Below, one piece after another: positions 10,575 through 20,179 of a DNA stretch of 32,806 nt; position 1 is the stretch's first letter, and each line of letters starts with the position of its first letter. The stretch is taken from NCBI GenBank assembly GCA_015680685.1, contig MNCI01026912.1, positions 889,225-922,030 of the forward strand. The letters run 5' to 3'. Made by a program: the position numbers and the translations under genes. The notes beneath the pieces are model-generated. The model was not told where the DNA came from. It saw only the letters and a program-made list of their open reading frames with translations, and ran no database searches. The DNA comes from Gnetum montanum (taxonomy: Eukaryota; Streptophyta; Gnetopsida; Gnetales; Gnetaceae).

Positions 10575-11690
10575 TTATGCGATGCATAGAACTTTCTTCT
10601 TATTGATCTTTCCGAATGTATTTTCCTTTGATATTTCTAGGGAAAGAAGGCGAATTCCTAGGCATGCGTTGATGGTGCTTAGCCATGCTCTTTCCATTAT
10701 GATTGGGAAGTTCCCCTTACCATTGTTTACCTGAATTACTAGGAAGCCAGCTGGGTATGACCACCCATAAACAGTGGTAACAATGTCTTCCACCAATCCT
10801 AATGGGACAGTGATGGACTGGTCAATCAACTCTAGACGGATGTTGCTCTTTTTCAATGGAGGTAGGTTCCAGGCCTTGTACATTTCTTGGGAAATCAAGT
10901 TAACACCGGAACTTGAATCCAAAAGAGCCTTGCATGATGCATTTTCAGCGATTTGTAAGTATATCAGAGGACTCCCAAGATCAAAAAATTTCCTAGAAAG
11001 GTGGCCAGCTTTGATCCAATCGGTGACGACATGTGTTAGCATGACTGTATGCATTGAGTGTGGTGATTGGGTTGAAGGGGGCTCCGAAGTTTTGATTGAT
11101 ACTGAGGCATCTAAGCAATCAGCTGCTTGTGATTGCAAGGGCTTGGTTGGACTATTGGTTCTAAAGAATGGTCTTTTCTTCATGTGGTTGTTGGAACCAA
11201 CAGTAGGTTGAGAGTTAACAACCCTCGTGGCGTTATGTTGCTGTGGCTTGGTAGGGATTTCACCTTGCATCACGGGAGTAGGTGGTAGTGGAGCTATTGG
11301 TGGAAGAGATGTGGCCGAATGAGAAGGATGATATGCTTGCAGAATATCACCTCTAGAAGAGGGAGTCCCATAATACTCGTGGGCTTGGTAGTGAGGTTGA
11401 GGAGTGACGTGACTAGTAGAGTCATGTGGGGAGATTGGATTCTGCATGTAATATCCATACAGGTCAGGTTGCTGGTAAGGATACTGTTGCCTTGGTGGTG
11501 GCATTCCCCATGATTGTGGGTGCTACCACTATTGATATTGCTCAATTGGTTGTGGTGGAGTTCCACTGGGATAATATGTTAAGGGTTGGTGGAACTGCCT
11601 TGGGTTACCTTGAGGATAAGGTAACCTTCAAGATGTTTACCTTTTGTTTAATCGTGGGTTGAGTGCATACACCCCAAACTCCTAAAATAG
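10575..11690 (-). pseudogene. Element 1 gag C-terminus fused to protease
   Basis: The minus frame starts abruptly at the deletion edge with VYALNPRLNKR, has two early stops, then is open for 309 codons (11504-10575). Its first 125 residues are rich in Pro, Gln and Tyr, the spacer between nucleocapsid and protease. The protease core follows. ALLDSSSGVNLIS at about residues 194-206 aligns with the 'D-S/T-G' active site, but Gly is replaced by Ser. IIMERAWLST near 268-277 aligns with the second conserved protease motif, normally 'I(I/L)(G/M)GR..L'. Gag and protease share a frame with RT, so a gag-pol polyprotein is implied. Protease would cleave it. Confidence 0.8.
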
Positions 11691-11696
11691 ACTAAC

Positions 11697-11925
11697 TTTC
11701 AAATAGACTACTAGAGTTTCGCCACTTGACTACTAAAAGACTTCCTTCCAATTGTGCACCTGAGCACTGTATTTATAGGCTTGGGAGCAACTACTCTAAT
11801 AATTAGAGTAACCACTCTAATAATTAGAATAAACCACTAGAGTAACTGCTCTAATAATTAGAATAAACTGCTAGAATAACTGCTCTAATAATTAGAATAA
11901 ACCACTAGAGTAACTGCTCTCATCA
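11697..11925 (-). repeat. Element 1 5' LTR remnant (U3 only)
   Basis: These 229 bp align without gaps to 5407-5635 of the left LTR, with about 20 differences by eye. They include the TATA box (11770-11777) and the 34-bp repeats. The left edge coincides exactly with the base following the N of the left LTR. R, U5, PBS and most of gag are missing. Confidence 0.85.
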
Positions 11926-11930
11926 ATATG
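11926..11930. repeat. Right target-site duplication of Element 1
   Basis: ATATG follows the right LTR end and matches GTATG at 4878-4882 except for the first base. Confidence 0.65.
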
Positions 11931-13127
11931 CCATCAAGGAATTCCATGACCATTGGAATGGATCTTAATCGATAGGGTTGGATCATGTGTTTGTGCTTAC
12001 TTTGCCTAACCACATTGGTCAAAGGAGGTTCGTGACTTCATGAACCTATGTTTACCACATGGAGCTCATGGGTAAGGTATCTAATTCATCAAGTGCATGT
12101 CAAGGACTCCACATGGTGACCTAGCACTCCAAGCATCTTCAAAGCATCTTAAAAAAAAGAAGAAAGGAAAGAAAAAGAAAAAACAAACAAGTAAATGAAA
12201 ATAAGAAAAAATGAAGAGAGGATGAGATGGTGGAGATATAAGCAACAAATTTTTTTTCTACTTTTAGCTCACACAAATTGGTAGCATTACCATCCTAAGC
12301 TAGAAACTTTTGTGTTGCTCACAACTAAAAATATGAGTTGTATATATACGCCTCAAATTAATAGTTTAACCATATGGGCAAGATAAATTATCTATGACCA
12401 ACTCGTTAAATTACTTCAAAAGACTAAACAAGTGTTAAGTCTACGACCATTAATCATTGTAGCACCTTAGTTCTAGTGGCTTTAAAGACCTAGAAATCAC
12501 TCTCAGAGGGAACTCTCACGAAGTTAATTGTTGCTTTTAATCAAGTCCTAATCTAAAGGTCAAAATCTTGTTTGAACATGATGAACACACCCATGTTCAT
12601 TATGCAACTCATGAAAAATGTATGGACTTGATTGTTTAGTGTGGCTAGAGGGATCAAAGAGAGGTTTTTGGTAATGTCATATTTGAGAATTTACTTTACA
12701 TACCTATAGGAAGTGAAGGAAACCAAGCCAAATTCTTGGGCTTCTACATGAATTTTTGGTACTTCACTCAATCTAACTCTATCAATGGTCAAATTGTGGA
12801 ATAATCGAGACTAGATGGCACTGAAGTGGTAATGCTACCTTACATCTCTAAAGGGAGACTTGGAGAGTTATCCTTAATGATTGGGCAAGCAATGGTGAAG
12901 GGAACCAACAAAAACCCCTTATGAAGTGTGGAAAATACTCTCATGCTTCAATGAGCTATGTTGACTAGGGATCCAATGGATATTGCAATTCCCTTTCCTT
13001 TCTCTCTTCATTCAAGTTCTCCATCTTTCTCTTTCTTGTTGCAACATCTCTATTTCAACATTGTGCATGAAGTCAACTATGATGAAGCAAAGAATGAGAT
13101 TTGGTCATCGGAGGGGTGCACTCACAT
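11931..13127. other. Unassigned sequence between elements
   Basis: This is the right flank of Element 1. A purine-rich stretch lies at about 12150-12240. A plus frame near 12650-12900 stays partly open but has no domain I can name. Its right edge is where sequence homologous to the Athila-type LTR U5 begins. Confidence 0.4.
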
Positions 13128-13277
13128 TTAATACAAGTAAGTCTGGGAAGACAACGAATAATTAACCTTAAGTGTTCCATGAGGCGTGTAGGCACTTAGT
13201 CTGCGGAGTTCGACCGGATCGCACGTGTTATGCTTGTATTTGTATGGTTGAGTGTAGGGGTACCTCGCCACTCATCA
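13128..13277 (+). repeat. Element 3 5' LTR end (truncated)
   Basis: The segment starts abruptly at TACAAGTAAG and matches the U5 end of the minus LTR at 4883 (reverse complemented) and the plus LTR at the window end (GAAGACAACGAAT and CTGCGGAGTTCGAC blocks). It ends CTCATCA next to a PBS. U3 and R are missing. Confidence 0.75.
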
Positions 13278-13278
13278 T

Positions 13279-13296
13279 TGGCGTTGTTGCCGGGGA
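13279..13296 (+). promoter_or_regulatory. Primer-binding site of Element 3
   Basis: TGGCGTTGTTGCCGGGGA lies one base after the LTR end. It differs at two positions, both C to T, from TGGCGCCGTTGCCGGGGA, the complement of the plant tRNA-Asp 3' end used by Athila-type elements for minus-strand priming. Confidence 0.85.
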
Positions 13297-13418
13297 CTAA
13301 GTTTTTGTGCACTAAGTAGAACATAAGAGATCATTCACATCATTGGGAGCTTAAACAAACCTTAGGGTTAATTAAATGAAAAATTTATAACGGTTAATTA
13401 GCACACCGATAAGACACA

Positions 13419-14521
13419 ATGTCTTCTTCTTCTTCTTACAAGAGCAATACACCACCTAGGGATAATACAAGAAACAGTCGGCAATCTAAAACACATAACC
13501 TAAATCAACCAGTTCCTCAACAATATAGGGTGGTATATACTCATCCCGATGAGTACATACCTAATTTTACTTTTATCCTCCATTAGGATGAACAGATGCA
13601 CTAGAGAGACTTGCAGGGTAACATAGTGTTACCTCCGGATCGTGCAGTCCCAAACATGCTCCTCCATGCTCTTGCACAGATCGGCATGTCACAGCTCTAT
13701 GCTGAATACGTTATAGGCAACTTTGACATAAGGGATTATCATCCCACAGAAGTAAAATGTATAAGGGACTCAAGGCAGGAGAGCCAACATACATTGTTGA
13801 AGGGCAAAGGGGTCCTGCAAGTCCTAAGTGAAATCAGAGATGGTGAACCACTTATAACGAGTTCTCTATTGAATGATGTTCCTCCTCCTGACGATAGTGA
13901 GGAGGTGGGGTATCAAAACCTATGCTCCACGATACACAACCATGGTTCTGATCCCCATGAATGCCAACTGTTCACTGGGGGAACAACAACACATGGCAAG
14001 GACGGGCACTTGGATCGTCATCACGATCTGGGTTGTAGCAGCCGAAGAGAAGGTAGGAAACATCATCACGGCAATGGTTCTCCTTCTTCTTTCCCTTCTT
14101 CACATCATTCACCCTCTCCTTCCACCTCTGGGCGCAGTCATAGAGAGCATAACGGTGAGGATACAGGTAGGCAAAATGAGAGACCTAGACGAGAGAGTCG
14201 AGAGAGAGGACAAGGGCATGAACGAAGGGAAAGTAGGGAACAACGTAGACATCATAGATTTCATGAAAGAGATGATCATAATAAACCCCTACTTGCAACC
14301 TAAAGTATGCTAGACATCACAGAGGAAGTGAGAATCCCAACATGGCATCAAAAAGATAATCAGATCAAGTGCTTAGACATGAACAATATCCCATGCTTCA
14401 AAGGGGGATACAACGCGGATTCGCAAAATCATTTATAGGCATTCCATGATGCCTACACCTTGCAAAACATAGAGAACGAGTGGCAGAAACTTAAGTTGTT
14501 TCCCAGGACACTCATTAAAGA
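13419..14521 (+). pseudogene. Element 3 gag (truncated, two early stops)
   Basis: The start is an ATG followed by a Ser run (MSSSSSYKS); Element 2 gag begins MSSSH at the equivalent place. VVYTHPDEY and FTFILH follow, then two in-frame TAG stops at 13584-13586 and 13602-13604, each explained by one transition from the Element 2 sequence (CAG, TGG). From 13611 the frame is open to 14303, with a charged, Arg/His/Ser-rich middle. After a frameshift the capsid-type block LDMNNIPCFKGGYN (about 14373) and KLKLFPRTLIK (about 14490-14521) match the retrotransposon gag domain of Element 2. The rest of gag and all of pol are absent. Gag would form the particle that packages the RNA. Confidence 0.8.
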
Positions 14522-14539
14522 CACTCATTGTACAGATTT

Positions 14540-15990
14540 ACAATTTTTATAAAATTTTGTGTATGACAACAAAATTAAAGACCATGACAAAAATTGACAG
14601 TATAACTCCTCTAGTGACTTGAAGATGAGGAAGAAAATCAAATGGTCCTAGGCAATGGAGGTTCTTGACGTGCCGAAGGACCTTCTCCTTTCTCTAGTAC
14701 ACACAACGATTGTGGTTAAGGTTGTGGTTGTGGCTATTTGGCTACAACTGCAACTACTGGTGGAAGACAGAAAGCATCCAACAATGCTTTCATCTTCTCC
14801 TCCTTACTTTGGGGATTGTATACAATCCATGCAGCATCACCAATGTGGGCTGGTATGGAAATATCACATGGATAGGGCATTGTAGGAAATAACTCCTTCA
14901 CATTGATGAACGAGGTTATGAATTACTTCTGTTTAACATCAACCACTTGAATGACATTCTACAGCTCTTGGTGGTCATTCATTCATCAGGCCAAGTTCTC
15001 AACTATGGATCTATGATCAATGAAGTGCTGCCTAAGAACATCGAGTTCAACATTCATCATTTCAAGTTTTTTTTGGTCTCCTTATGGTGCTTGAACTCAA
15101 CCTTGTACAATAGGTGTGAGTTGGTCACTTGCTTTTTCAAATTTAACCTTGGCCTTCCAACAATCAGCATTATTAAGTTTGAATAACGGAGTTTGGCAAG
15201 CTTCATGTATTTAGTCATCTTCTTGATTTGTAGCTCCTTGAGAAGGATTTGAACTTTGTTGTACTCATTTAGTCCATCAAAGATGGGCTACCATACATCA
15301 CCTTTTTGTTGGAGTTGATGGAGGGCCTCATTCACCTTCACCTTTGTTAGTTGGATGTATTTTTTTTTAATCTCTTTTTACAAGTCAACCTAGTTCCTAT
15401 AGTGGTTCTTAATCCTTTCAAATTTAAGGGCCTCATTTTCCAAGCAATGATTTCAAATGCAAATCTTTGGCAAAGAACAAAAACCTCCTCCATCAAGAGA
15501 TTACGATTCTCTACCACCAACCCTCTTAGGCCCATTGTCACCTTAGCAAGTTTCTCATGTTGCTATCTCATATATTCAACCATTTACTCCTTTTGGGCCT
15601 TGACAATATGTAGGCAATGATTGTCCTAGGTCAGATATGTGTTTTCCCAGCGAACCTCCAACAGGTCCTTTTAAATGTTATACATGGTGGGATCAACTAA
15701 GGATTGGTCAAAGATCACCGACTCCTTTGTGTACTCAACTTATTGAAGTTTGAACTGAAGCTGCTGAAAAGCTTCATCCCTGGCCACTGCTTAATTGAGT
15801 ACTGTGGGATCAACAAGGTAGGCTCTAAGTTCTGCAACCTTCACAACCAAGCGCTAATTCTTAGCTCTCGTTGTTTCAAGTTAAGCCTCACTAATGATGC
15901 ACTTTCTCTCACCTCCAAAAACATTAACTAGGTAGCAATGATGTCATCTGGAAGACTAAAGACCTCTAGAATCAATTGTTGGGTTCCTAC
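14540..15990 (-). pseudogene. Accessory ORF, second copy (antisense to Element 3 gag)
   Basis: Read on the minus strand, this region is a decayed copy of the C-terminal two thirds of the accessory gene at 20180-23078. Shared landmarks are the LVVENRNLLMEEV segment (about 15515; LATENQNLSMEEV in the other copy), a PIFDGLN-type segment near 15275, a GRPR segment near 15150, and the C-terminal block at about 14896-14730 (LFPTMPYP, AHIGDAAW, EEKMKALLDAFCLP). The frame is broken many times. The N-terminal domain is missing: the homology stops near 15990, where a plus-strand LTR start follows. It is therefore antisense relative to the Element 3 gag and LTR pieces. Function is unknown; the coiled-coil character is the same as in the other copy. 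Confidence 0.65.
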
Positions 15991-15999
15991 CAATCATTT

Positions 16000-16250
16000 T
16001 GATGAGTCATCGTTGGTTGGCCACATCAACGAGGCCCCATCGATGCAGTGTTTGTTTGTCACCTATAAATATGTGCCTACCAACTGCATTTATAGCAATC
16101 TAGATTTCAATAACAATGAAACTCTTGCATTTTTTCCATTCAAAAGTTAGAAATTTTTTCCCCAAGAGCCCGCAATAGGAGTCATTGAGTGTATGAATCT
16201 TTATTTGAGCATTGTCGTACCTATAGTGACTGAAAACATTGATAGCTAGA
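16000..16250 (+). repeat. LTR start (U3/R fragment), plus strand
   Basis: It begins TGATGAGTC, the family LTR start, and carries a TATA box (16064-16071). The R-region block GCCCGCAATAGGAGTC, then CTTTATTTGAGC, is shared with 32133-32173 and, in reverse complement, with the Element 2 3' LTR. The U3 contains ACATCAACGAGGCCCCATCG, similar to the Element 2 U3. No polypurine tract precedes it. It could be the 3' LTR of Element 3 after rearrangement. The right boundary is approximate. Confidence 0.65.
16064..16071 (+). promoter_or_regulatory. TATA box of the LTR fragment at 16000
   Basis: TATAAATA lies about 65 bp inside this LTR fragment, upstream of the conserved R block. Confidence 0.6.
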
Positions 16251-17168
16251 AAGCCGAGGAGTTTGGGGGTGCATAGCCTTAACCTCGCCTCCGTGCGAGG
16301 GCCTTTGCTAGGAAACAAAGGCAGAGTTCCCTAGATAGTCTTGTTGATCGAATAGGGACTTCACTAGTTGCAACTGAGGTATCAAGTGCAATTGGGGAGT
16401 GGCGTGGTTAGCTGAAAATGCGAGCACTAATGGTGTTCTTAGTAGTATCGAGGCCAATTAGGCCGAAGCGTAGAGAGGTCTCGCGGCACGAGAACAGTGA
16501 TGCAAGTATGCAAAAAACATGTAAAATAGTCAAAAAGTGCAAATACGACACTGTTAAGGAAAATGTTGAAAATGAAACGGAGAAAATGCTTAAACTGCAA
16601 AAGAGTTTAAGAGGAAGAAAGGATGATACCACCTTGGACGAGGAGTGTAGCAATTATAAATGAGCTTTGTGGAGGTATGCAGTGGTACAAATAGGTGCAG
16701 TAGTAGTGTAGCCAGAGTCTTCGGGGTGTCTCAAGGTGAAGACTGATGTCCACTGCAAGGTTTTTTCCTACTAGGTTGGCTGTCACGGTGTCCTACGGGC
16801 TTGCGGTGCTAAGTGGGATGTAAAGGGGTTGCCAAGATGTTGATACGCTCTAGTGTATGGGATGCTCAAGGTGCTTCGGGTGCCAAATGATGCTCTGAGG
16901 TGTTAACTGCTGCTTGGATTTGCTTACCAAATGCTTCAAATGCCCATTGTTAGAATGAATTGCCAACCCTTAGAGTGTGGAATGCAAGGGTATTTATAGG
17001 CTTAGGGTTAGTGCGAAGTGCGGATTAAGTGCCATCTGCCAAAGGGATAGGTGGGGCTACGTTAACCTTTGCTATGATCCCAGTGGGACAACTATTGCTA
17101 CACTCTAGTGTGATCCACTAGACCTTGGGAGATTGCTAGACAATTTGGAGGCTATGCTTCGGGATTAC
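16251..17168 (-). repeat. Putative LTR of a second retroelement family
   Basis: On the minus strand there is a TATA box at 16991-16998. Upstream of it, a purine-rich tract (AAAAGAGGGGAGAA, about 17160-17174) could be a polypurine tract, though the next bases are CG and not TG. The sequence downstream of the TATA box (16250-16980) carries no open frame I believe. It is unrelated to the Athila-type LTRs. The interpretation is weak: a solo or truncated LTR is one reading, an unrelated promoter-bearing repeat another. Confidence 0.3.
16991..16998 (-). promoter_or_regulatory. TATA box, putative second-family LTR
   Basis: TATAAATA on the minus strand within the sequence CCTATAAATACCC. No other core promoter element is recognisable. 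Confidence 0.35.
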
Positions 17169-17328
17169 GTTCTCCCCTCTTTTAAGTGGGATTGAGTGTA
17201 GGTACAATTTTGGGACATAGGGGGAGGTACAGAAAGAAAAAATGCAAGTTTTTTATCCTACTTGCTAGAGTGCTGGAGCTGGAATGAAGGCCTATGTTGA
17301 GCTCTAGAAGTTTTTGGAGGTAGTTCCT

Positions 17329-17790
17329 TGTTGCTATGCTAGCTACGCTTTGGAGCGTAGCACAATGGTTAGGTAATTCTTGCAAAAACTGAAGTTGAGT
17401 GCTACTACGCTTGCTACAATAGAGAGTGTGGTAGGATGGGACAGAGCGTAGCATGGACACTTCAAAAAAATTGGAAAAAATTGTGGTCCTTGTTCTTACT
17501 ACACTAGCTATGCTCAAGAGCGTAGCAAGAGGGGTAGCTTCAAGACTTAGAAAATCTGCCAAATGCCTCTTCCATGCTGATCTAGCTTGATAATTTCTAG
17601 CTTGACACGTGAAAACTGACCATCGGAGTGCTACTACACTTACTACGCTGGAGAGCATAGCAAGAGGGACATGACCATAGCAAGACACTTAGAAAAATTT
17701 TTGTAGCTGTTGTTTGACACTTAGAAAATTTTGCAACTCTAGTTGTGTTGCATGCTATGCTAGCTATGCTCTACAATGTAGCCCCAGTAG
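17329..17790. repeat. Cluster of hairpin-forming repeats
   Basis: A palindromic core, best seen as GCTACGCTTTGGAGCGTAGC (17342-17361, 8-bp perfect arms), recurs in altered form near 17401-17461, 17507-17526, 17641-17661 and 17754-17792. Copies are joined by diverged sequence that includes ACTTAGAAAA. Spacing is irregular (about 120-165 bp). Several copies retain arm pairing with a G/A or C/T change. Confidence 0.65.
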
Positions 17791-18152
17791 TGGGATCATG
17801 AGCCAAGAACTTAGAAACAATTTGCCTTGAGTTTTCACTTAGATAAATTTATCATTGCAGTGTTGTTGTCTGAATTTGGTGGTGTTTCACTGGCCTCTCT
17901 TTGTCAATGTTTGGAGGAGTGGCCTAAGAGATGTCGACAAAGAACCTAAAACACCATAACAAATATGACACTAACATTACTTGTTAGTACCTGATTGGAT
18001 GGTGTTTCACCAGGTTCAAGAGTGCTAAGGTGAATGGTATGATGTAGGTAATGGATGTAGGGAATTGGCTTGGAGATAGCAAAGAAGAAATGAGATGAAA
18101 ATGGTGTATCATGCTCCAAGATGCGAAGTCAGCATGAATGACTATGATCATG

Positions 18153-18290
18153 GCACTAGGGTGGCTTGTCACCAAATGATGGCTTCTTGTCAGAGTGCTT
18201 GTAAGAGAGCTATTACCCATAGCACCGAGATGGCTTACCCCTAACATGTTGGCCTCTCATCGAAGTGATTATGAAAATGCTATTGTGAAT
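18153..18290 (+). repeat. Imperfect 69-bp tandem duplication
   Basis: A unit starting GCACTAGGGTGGCTT at 18153 is repeated from 18222 (GCACCGAGATGGCTT), continuing through matching GAGTGCTTGTAAGAGAGCTATT and GAAGTGATTATGAAAATGCTATT segments. Function unknown. Confidence 0.55.
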
Positions 18291-19668
18291 TTAGGGTTGG
18301 ACTGGTTGCAAAATTACAGCTTTGCTAGATATTGCTTAGGGGTATGTTCTACCACTTTTTACTTCTTTTTTTTTTGAGAAATGCTAGCCATAAGATGCTT
18401 ATCATCAAGTGAATTATGTGCCACTCGATGGGCTTTTCTTAGAGGCAATCGTGTCGTGTTTGTAGGATAGGTGTTTCCTCCCTAGGATGAGTTGTGTTAC
18501 ATTTGCTTGGGCTTTGATTGGCCCATAAAGGCTCCCCATGGGACAAGTTGCATTACATCCATCATGGCTTCTGCTATTGACTAAAAGAAGGGTGTCATGT
18601 GCATCAAAGAACCTTGCAGGGAAAGCTGGAAAGTGTAAGGTAAAGGGGCAAATGTGAGTGGGTTATAGTAAGGAAATAGGAATGTGCACTCTCAATCAGC
18701 TTGGTGAGTTCAACTAAGCACGTCGGAGCAATGTGGTGTCTTACTACTGCGATGAACCATGCCTTTGAATGACTACCTCCAGGGCTTCTTCCTACAAACA
18801 CAATGCAAAGGAAATAAGAAAACAATCACACAACATGAGACATAAAAGCAAATTGTTGGTTGTGAGGGTGCTGCAAGTGCTAGACTAGTTGCAAGAGCTT
18901 ACAATGCCAAAGCAGGAAGGCTAGTGCAGATGCTCTAGCAGCCACACTAGAAGCCAGCACCCAAGGGAGGCCAACAAGGTGGTCGAAGACAACAGCAATG
19001 TAGTTGCTTGAGACTTCACATCAAGGATAGAAGCTTAGAAATCTAGCAGGACGATGGGGAGCCATGGTGCTAGATGCACTTCTGATGAGCAGCTAGGTAC
19101 CCCTACACCCAACCATGCGAATCACGGGCGTTCACACGTGACTCGGTTGAATTTCGTAGACTGTAAGCACTTTGCATACACTAGACCCTAACCAGCAAAA
19201 CCTTGTGTTAGAATGGTTGTTGTCCTCCCAACCTCACTTACGATGTTCTGATTGCGATGGTTAAGTGAGATTGAGGCAAATGATTTTTATGGCTTTTTTC
19301 ACTTTATCTTCTAGCATCTAATTCTTGGAATGGAAAGTAAGGAATGGAATATTATGTAATATATAATTATCCTAATCTATATCTTAACTCTTCCTAGCAT
19401 AAGTATTCAATCCCATCTTCCATGCACATCCTGAGCATCCCCTAACCACTATTGGGTTACCAGACGTTAAGCGTCGCTGGGTTTCCAAGTGTTGGATTTA
19501 TGTTCAAGATGGTCGTACTTATGGTTTCTATGAACTATAAAAGGATGAGAGTGATTAAAATAATAACAACAGAAACTTAAGGAATTATTAAAGCATAGAA
19601 ATATTAAACCATTAAATGCATCAAATGACTAAGTCCAATTGCTGCAAGGAATGCTTGAAAAGCTCGTC

Positions 19669-19674
19669 TTTATT
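19669..19674 (-). terminator. Poly(A) signal in R of the Element 2 LTR
   Basis: AATAAA on the minus strand within GGCAATAAAGACGAGCTTT. The same block appears in the plus LTR at 32204-32222, which supports its being the conserved polyadenylation signal. Confidence 0.6.
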
Positions 19675-19842
19675 GCCATTCATGCCAATGGGCTCAAGTA
19701 CATCAACGCTTGAATAAAGAGCCGAACACCTTTCTTACACCTACAGCAGGCACTTGGAAAATATTCTAACTCTCACGGAAACAAACTGCAAGAGCTTTGC
19801 TACAACTATCAAAAAGGTACTGAAGTGTGGCGGAAGCCCACT

Positions 19843-19850
19843 TATTTATA
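19843..19850 (-). promoter_or_regulatory. TATA box of the Element 2 3' LTR
   Basis: TATAAATA within CCTATAAATAAGTGG on the minus strand, about 140 bp from the LTR 5' end. The position matches the TATA boxes of the related LTRs. Confidence 0.7.
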
Positions 19851-19989
19851 GGCTAAAACAGGCTCCATGTAAACAGGGCCACATCGACGCATGGAGCGAT
19901 GTGTCGATAGGGCTACGTCGATGTAGCCACGTATATAGGGCCCTGTATATGCGGCCTAGTCGATGCATTGATTGTTTAGCGCTTCATCA

Positions 19990-20003
19990 TACCCTCATGA
20001 CTG
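19990..20003 (-). promoter_or_regulatory. Polypurine tract of Element 2
   Basis: Minus-strand CAGTCATGAGGGTA abuts the LTR start TGATGAAG. The purine run is short, but position and flank agree with Element 1 (TCAGTCGTGGGGGTA). Confidence 0.65.
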
Positions 20004-20179
20004 AGTAAAAACTCGTCCTTGTGTTCCTCTACAATTTGGAAAGTATGGACTTTTTATTACAACACACATGACTTGACACACACTACACACACACATGATA
20101 CAACACCAATTTTACTGACACACCAAGTGCTCGAGTGTAGAGAGAAGGACAAATTACAAAATGGTGGTGTTCAGAGATA

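Larger units (their letters stand above)
4883..11925 (-). mobile_element. Element 1: decayed Athila-type Ty3/gypsy retrotransposon
   Basis: This is a 7.0-kb minus-strand unit bounded by TGATGAG on the left, CTCATCA on the right and a near-perfect 5-bp target-site duplication. From right to left it holds a partial 5' LTR (U3 only), the end of gag, protease, RT, RNase H, integrase, a long 3' non-coding region, a polypurine tract and a 3' LTR. The PBS and most of gag are missing: gag sequence at 11690 abuts the LTR remnant. It lacks the accessory ORF found in Element 2. The two LTR pieces can be aligned over 229 bp without a gap and differ at about 20 positions by eye, mostly transitions, so the insertion is old. 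Confidence 0.85.
17169..19082. other. Unassigned region with repeats, left flank of Element 2
   Basis: About 1.9 kb without a recognisable gene. It contains the hairpin-repeat cluster at 17329-17790 and an imperfect 69-bp duplication at 18153-18290. A minus frame of 168 codons (17688-17182) runs through the hairpin repeats and encodes recurring LLSIASVV-like segments; this reflects the repeat, and I do not call it a gene. The sequence ends at the left end of the Element 2 LTR. Confidence 0.45.
19083..19989 (-). repeat. Element 2 3' LTR (907 bp)
   Basis: The LTR runs from TGATGAGC on the left to CTTCATCA on the right, with a G-rich tract beyond the right end. On the minus strand the order is: a U3 with CG-rich repeats, a TATA box (19843-19850), R with GAATATTTTCCAAGTGCCTG and CTTTATTCAAGC, a poly(A) signal (19669-19674), then AT-rich U5. 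U5 matches the LTRs at 4883, 13128 and 31533. U3 does not match Element 1. Confidence 0.9.

Noticed and set aside
10774-11211. Plus-strand frame of 145 codons
   Set aside because: It is antisense to the protease/gag spacer of Element 1, which shows clear protein motifs on the minus strand.
17182-17688. Minus-strand frame of 168 codons
   Set aside because: It runs through the hairpin repeats and its recurring hydrophobic segments mirror the DNA repeat; no start context or domain supports a gene.
20045-20110. CA/ACAC-rich run resembling a repeat array
   Set aside because: Simple low-complexity sequence next to the polypurine tract; no regular units or spacers as in CRISPR.
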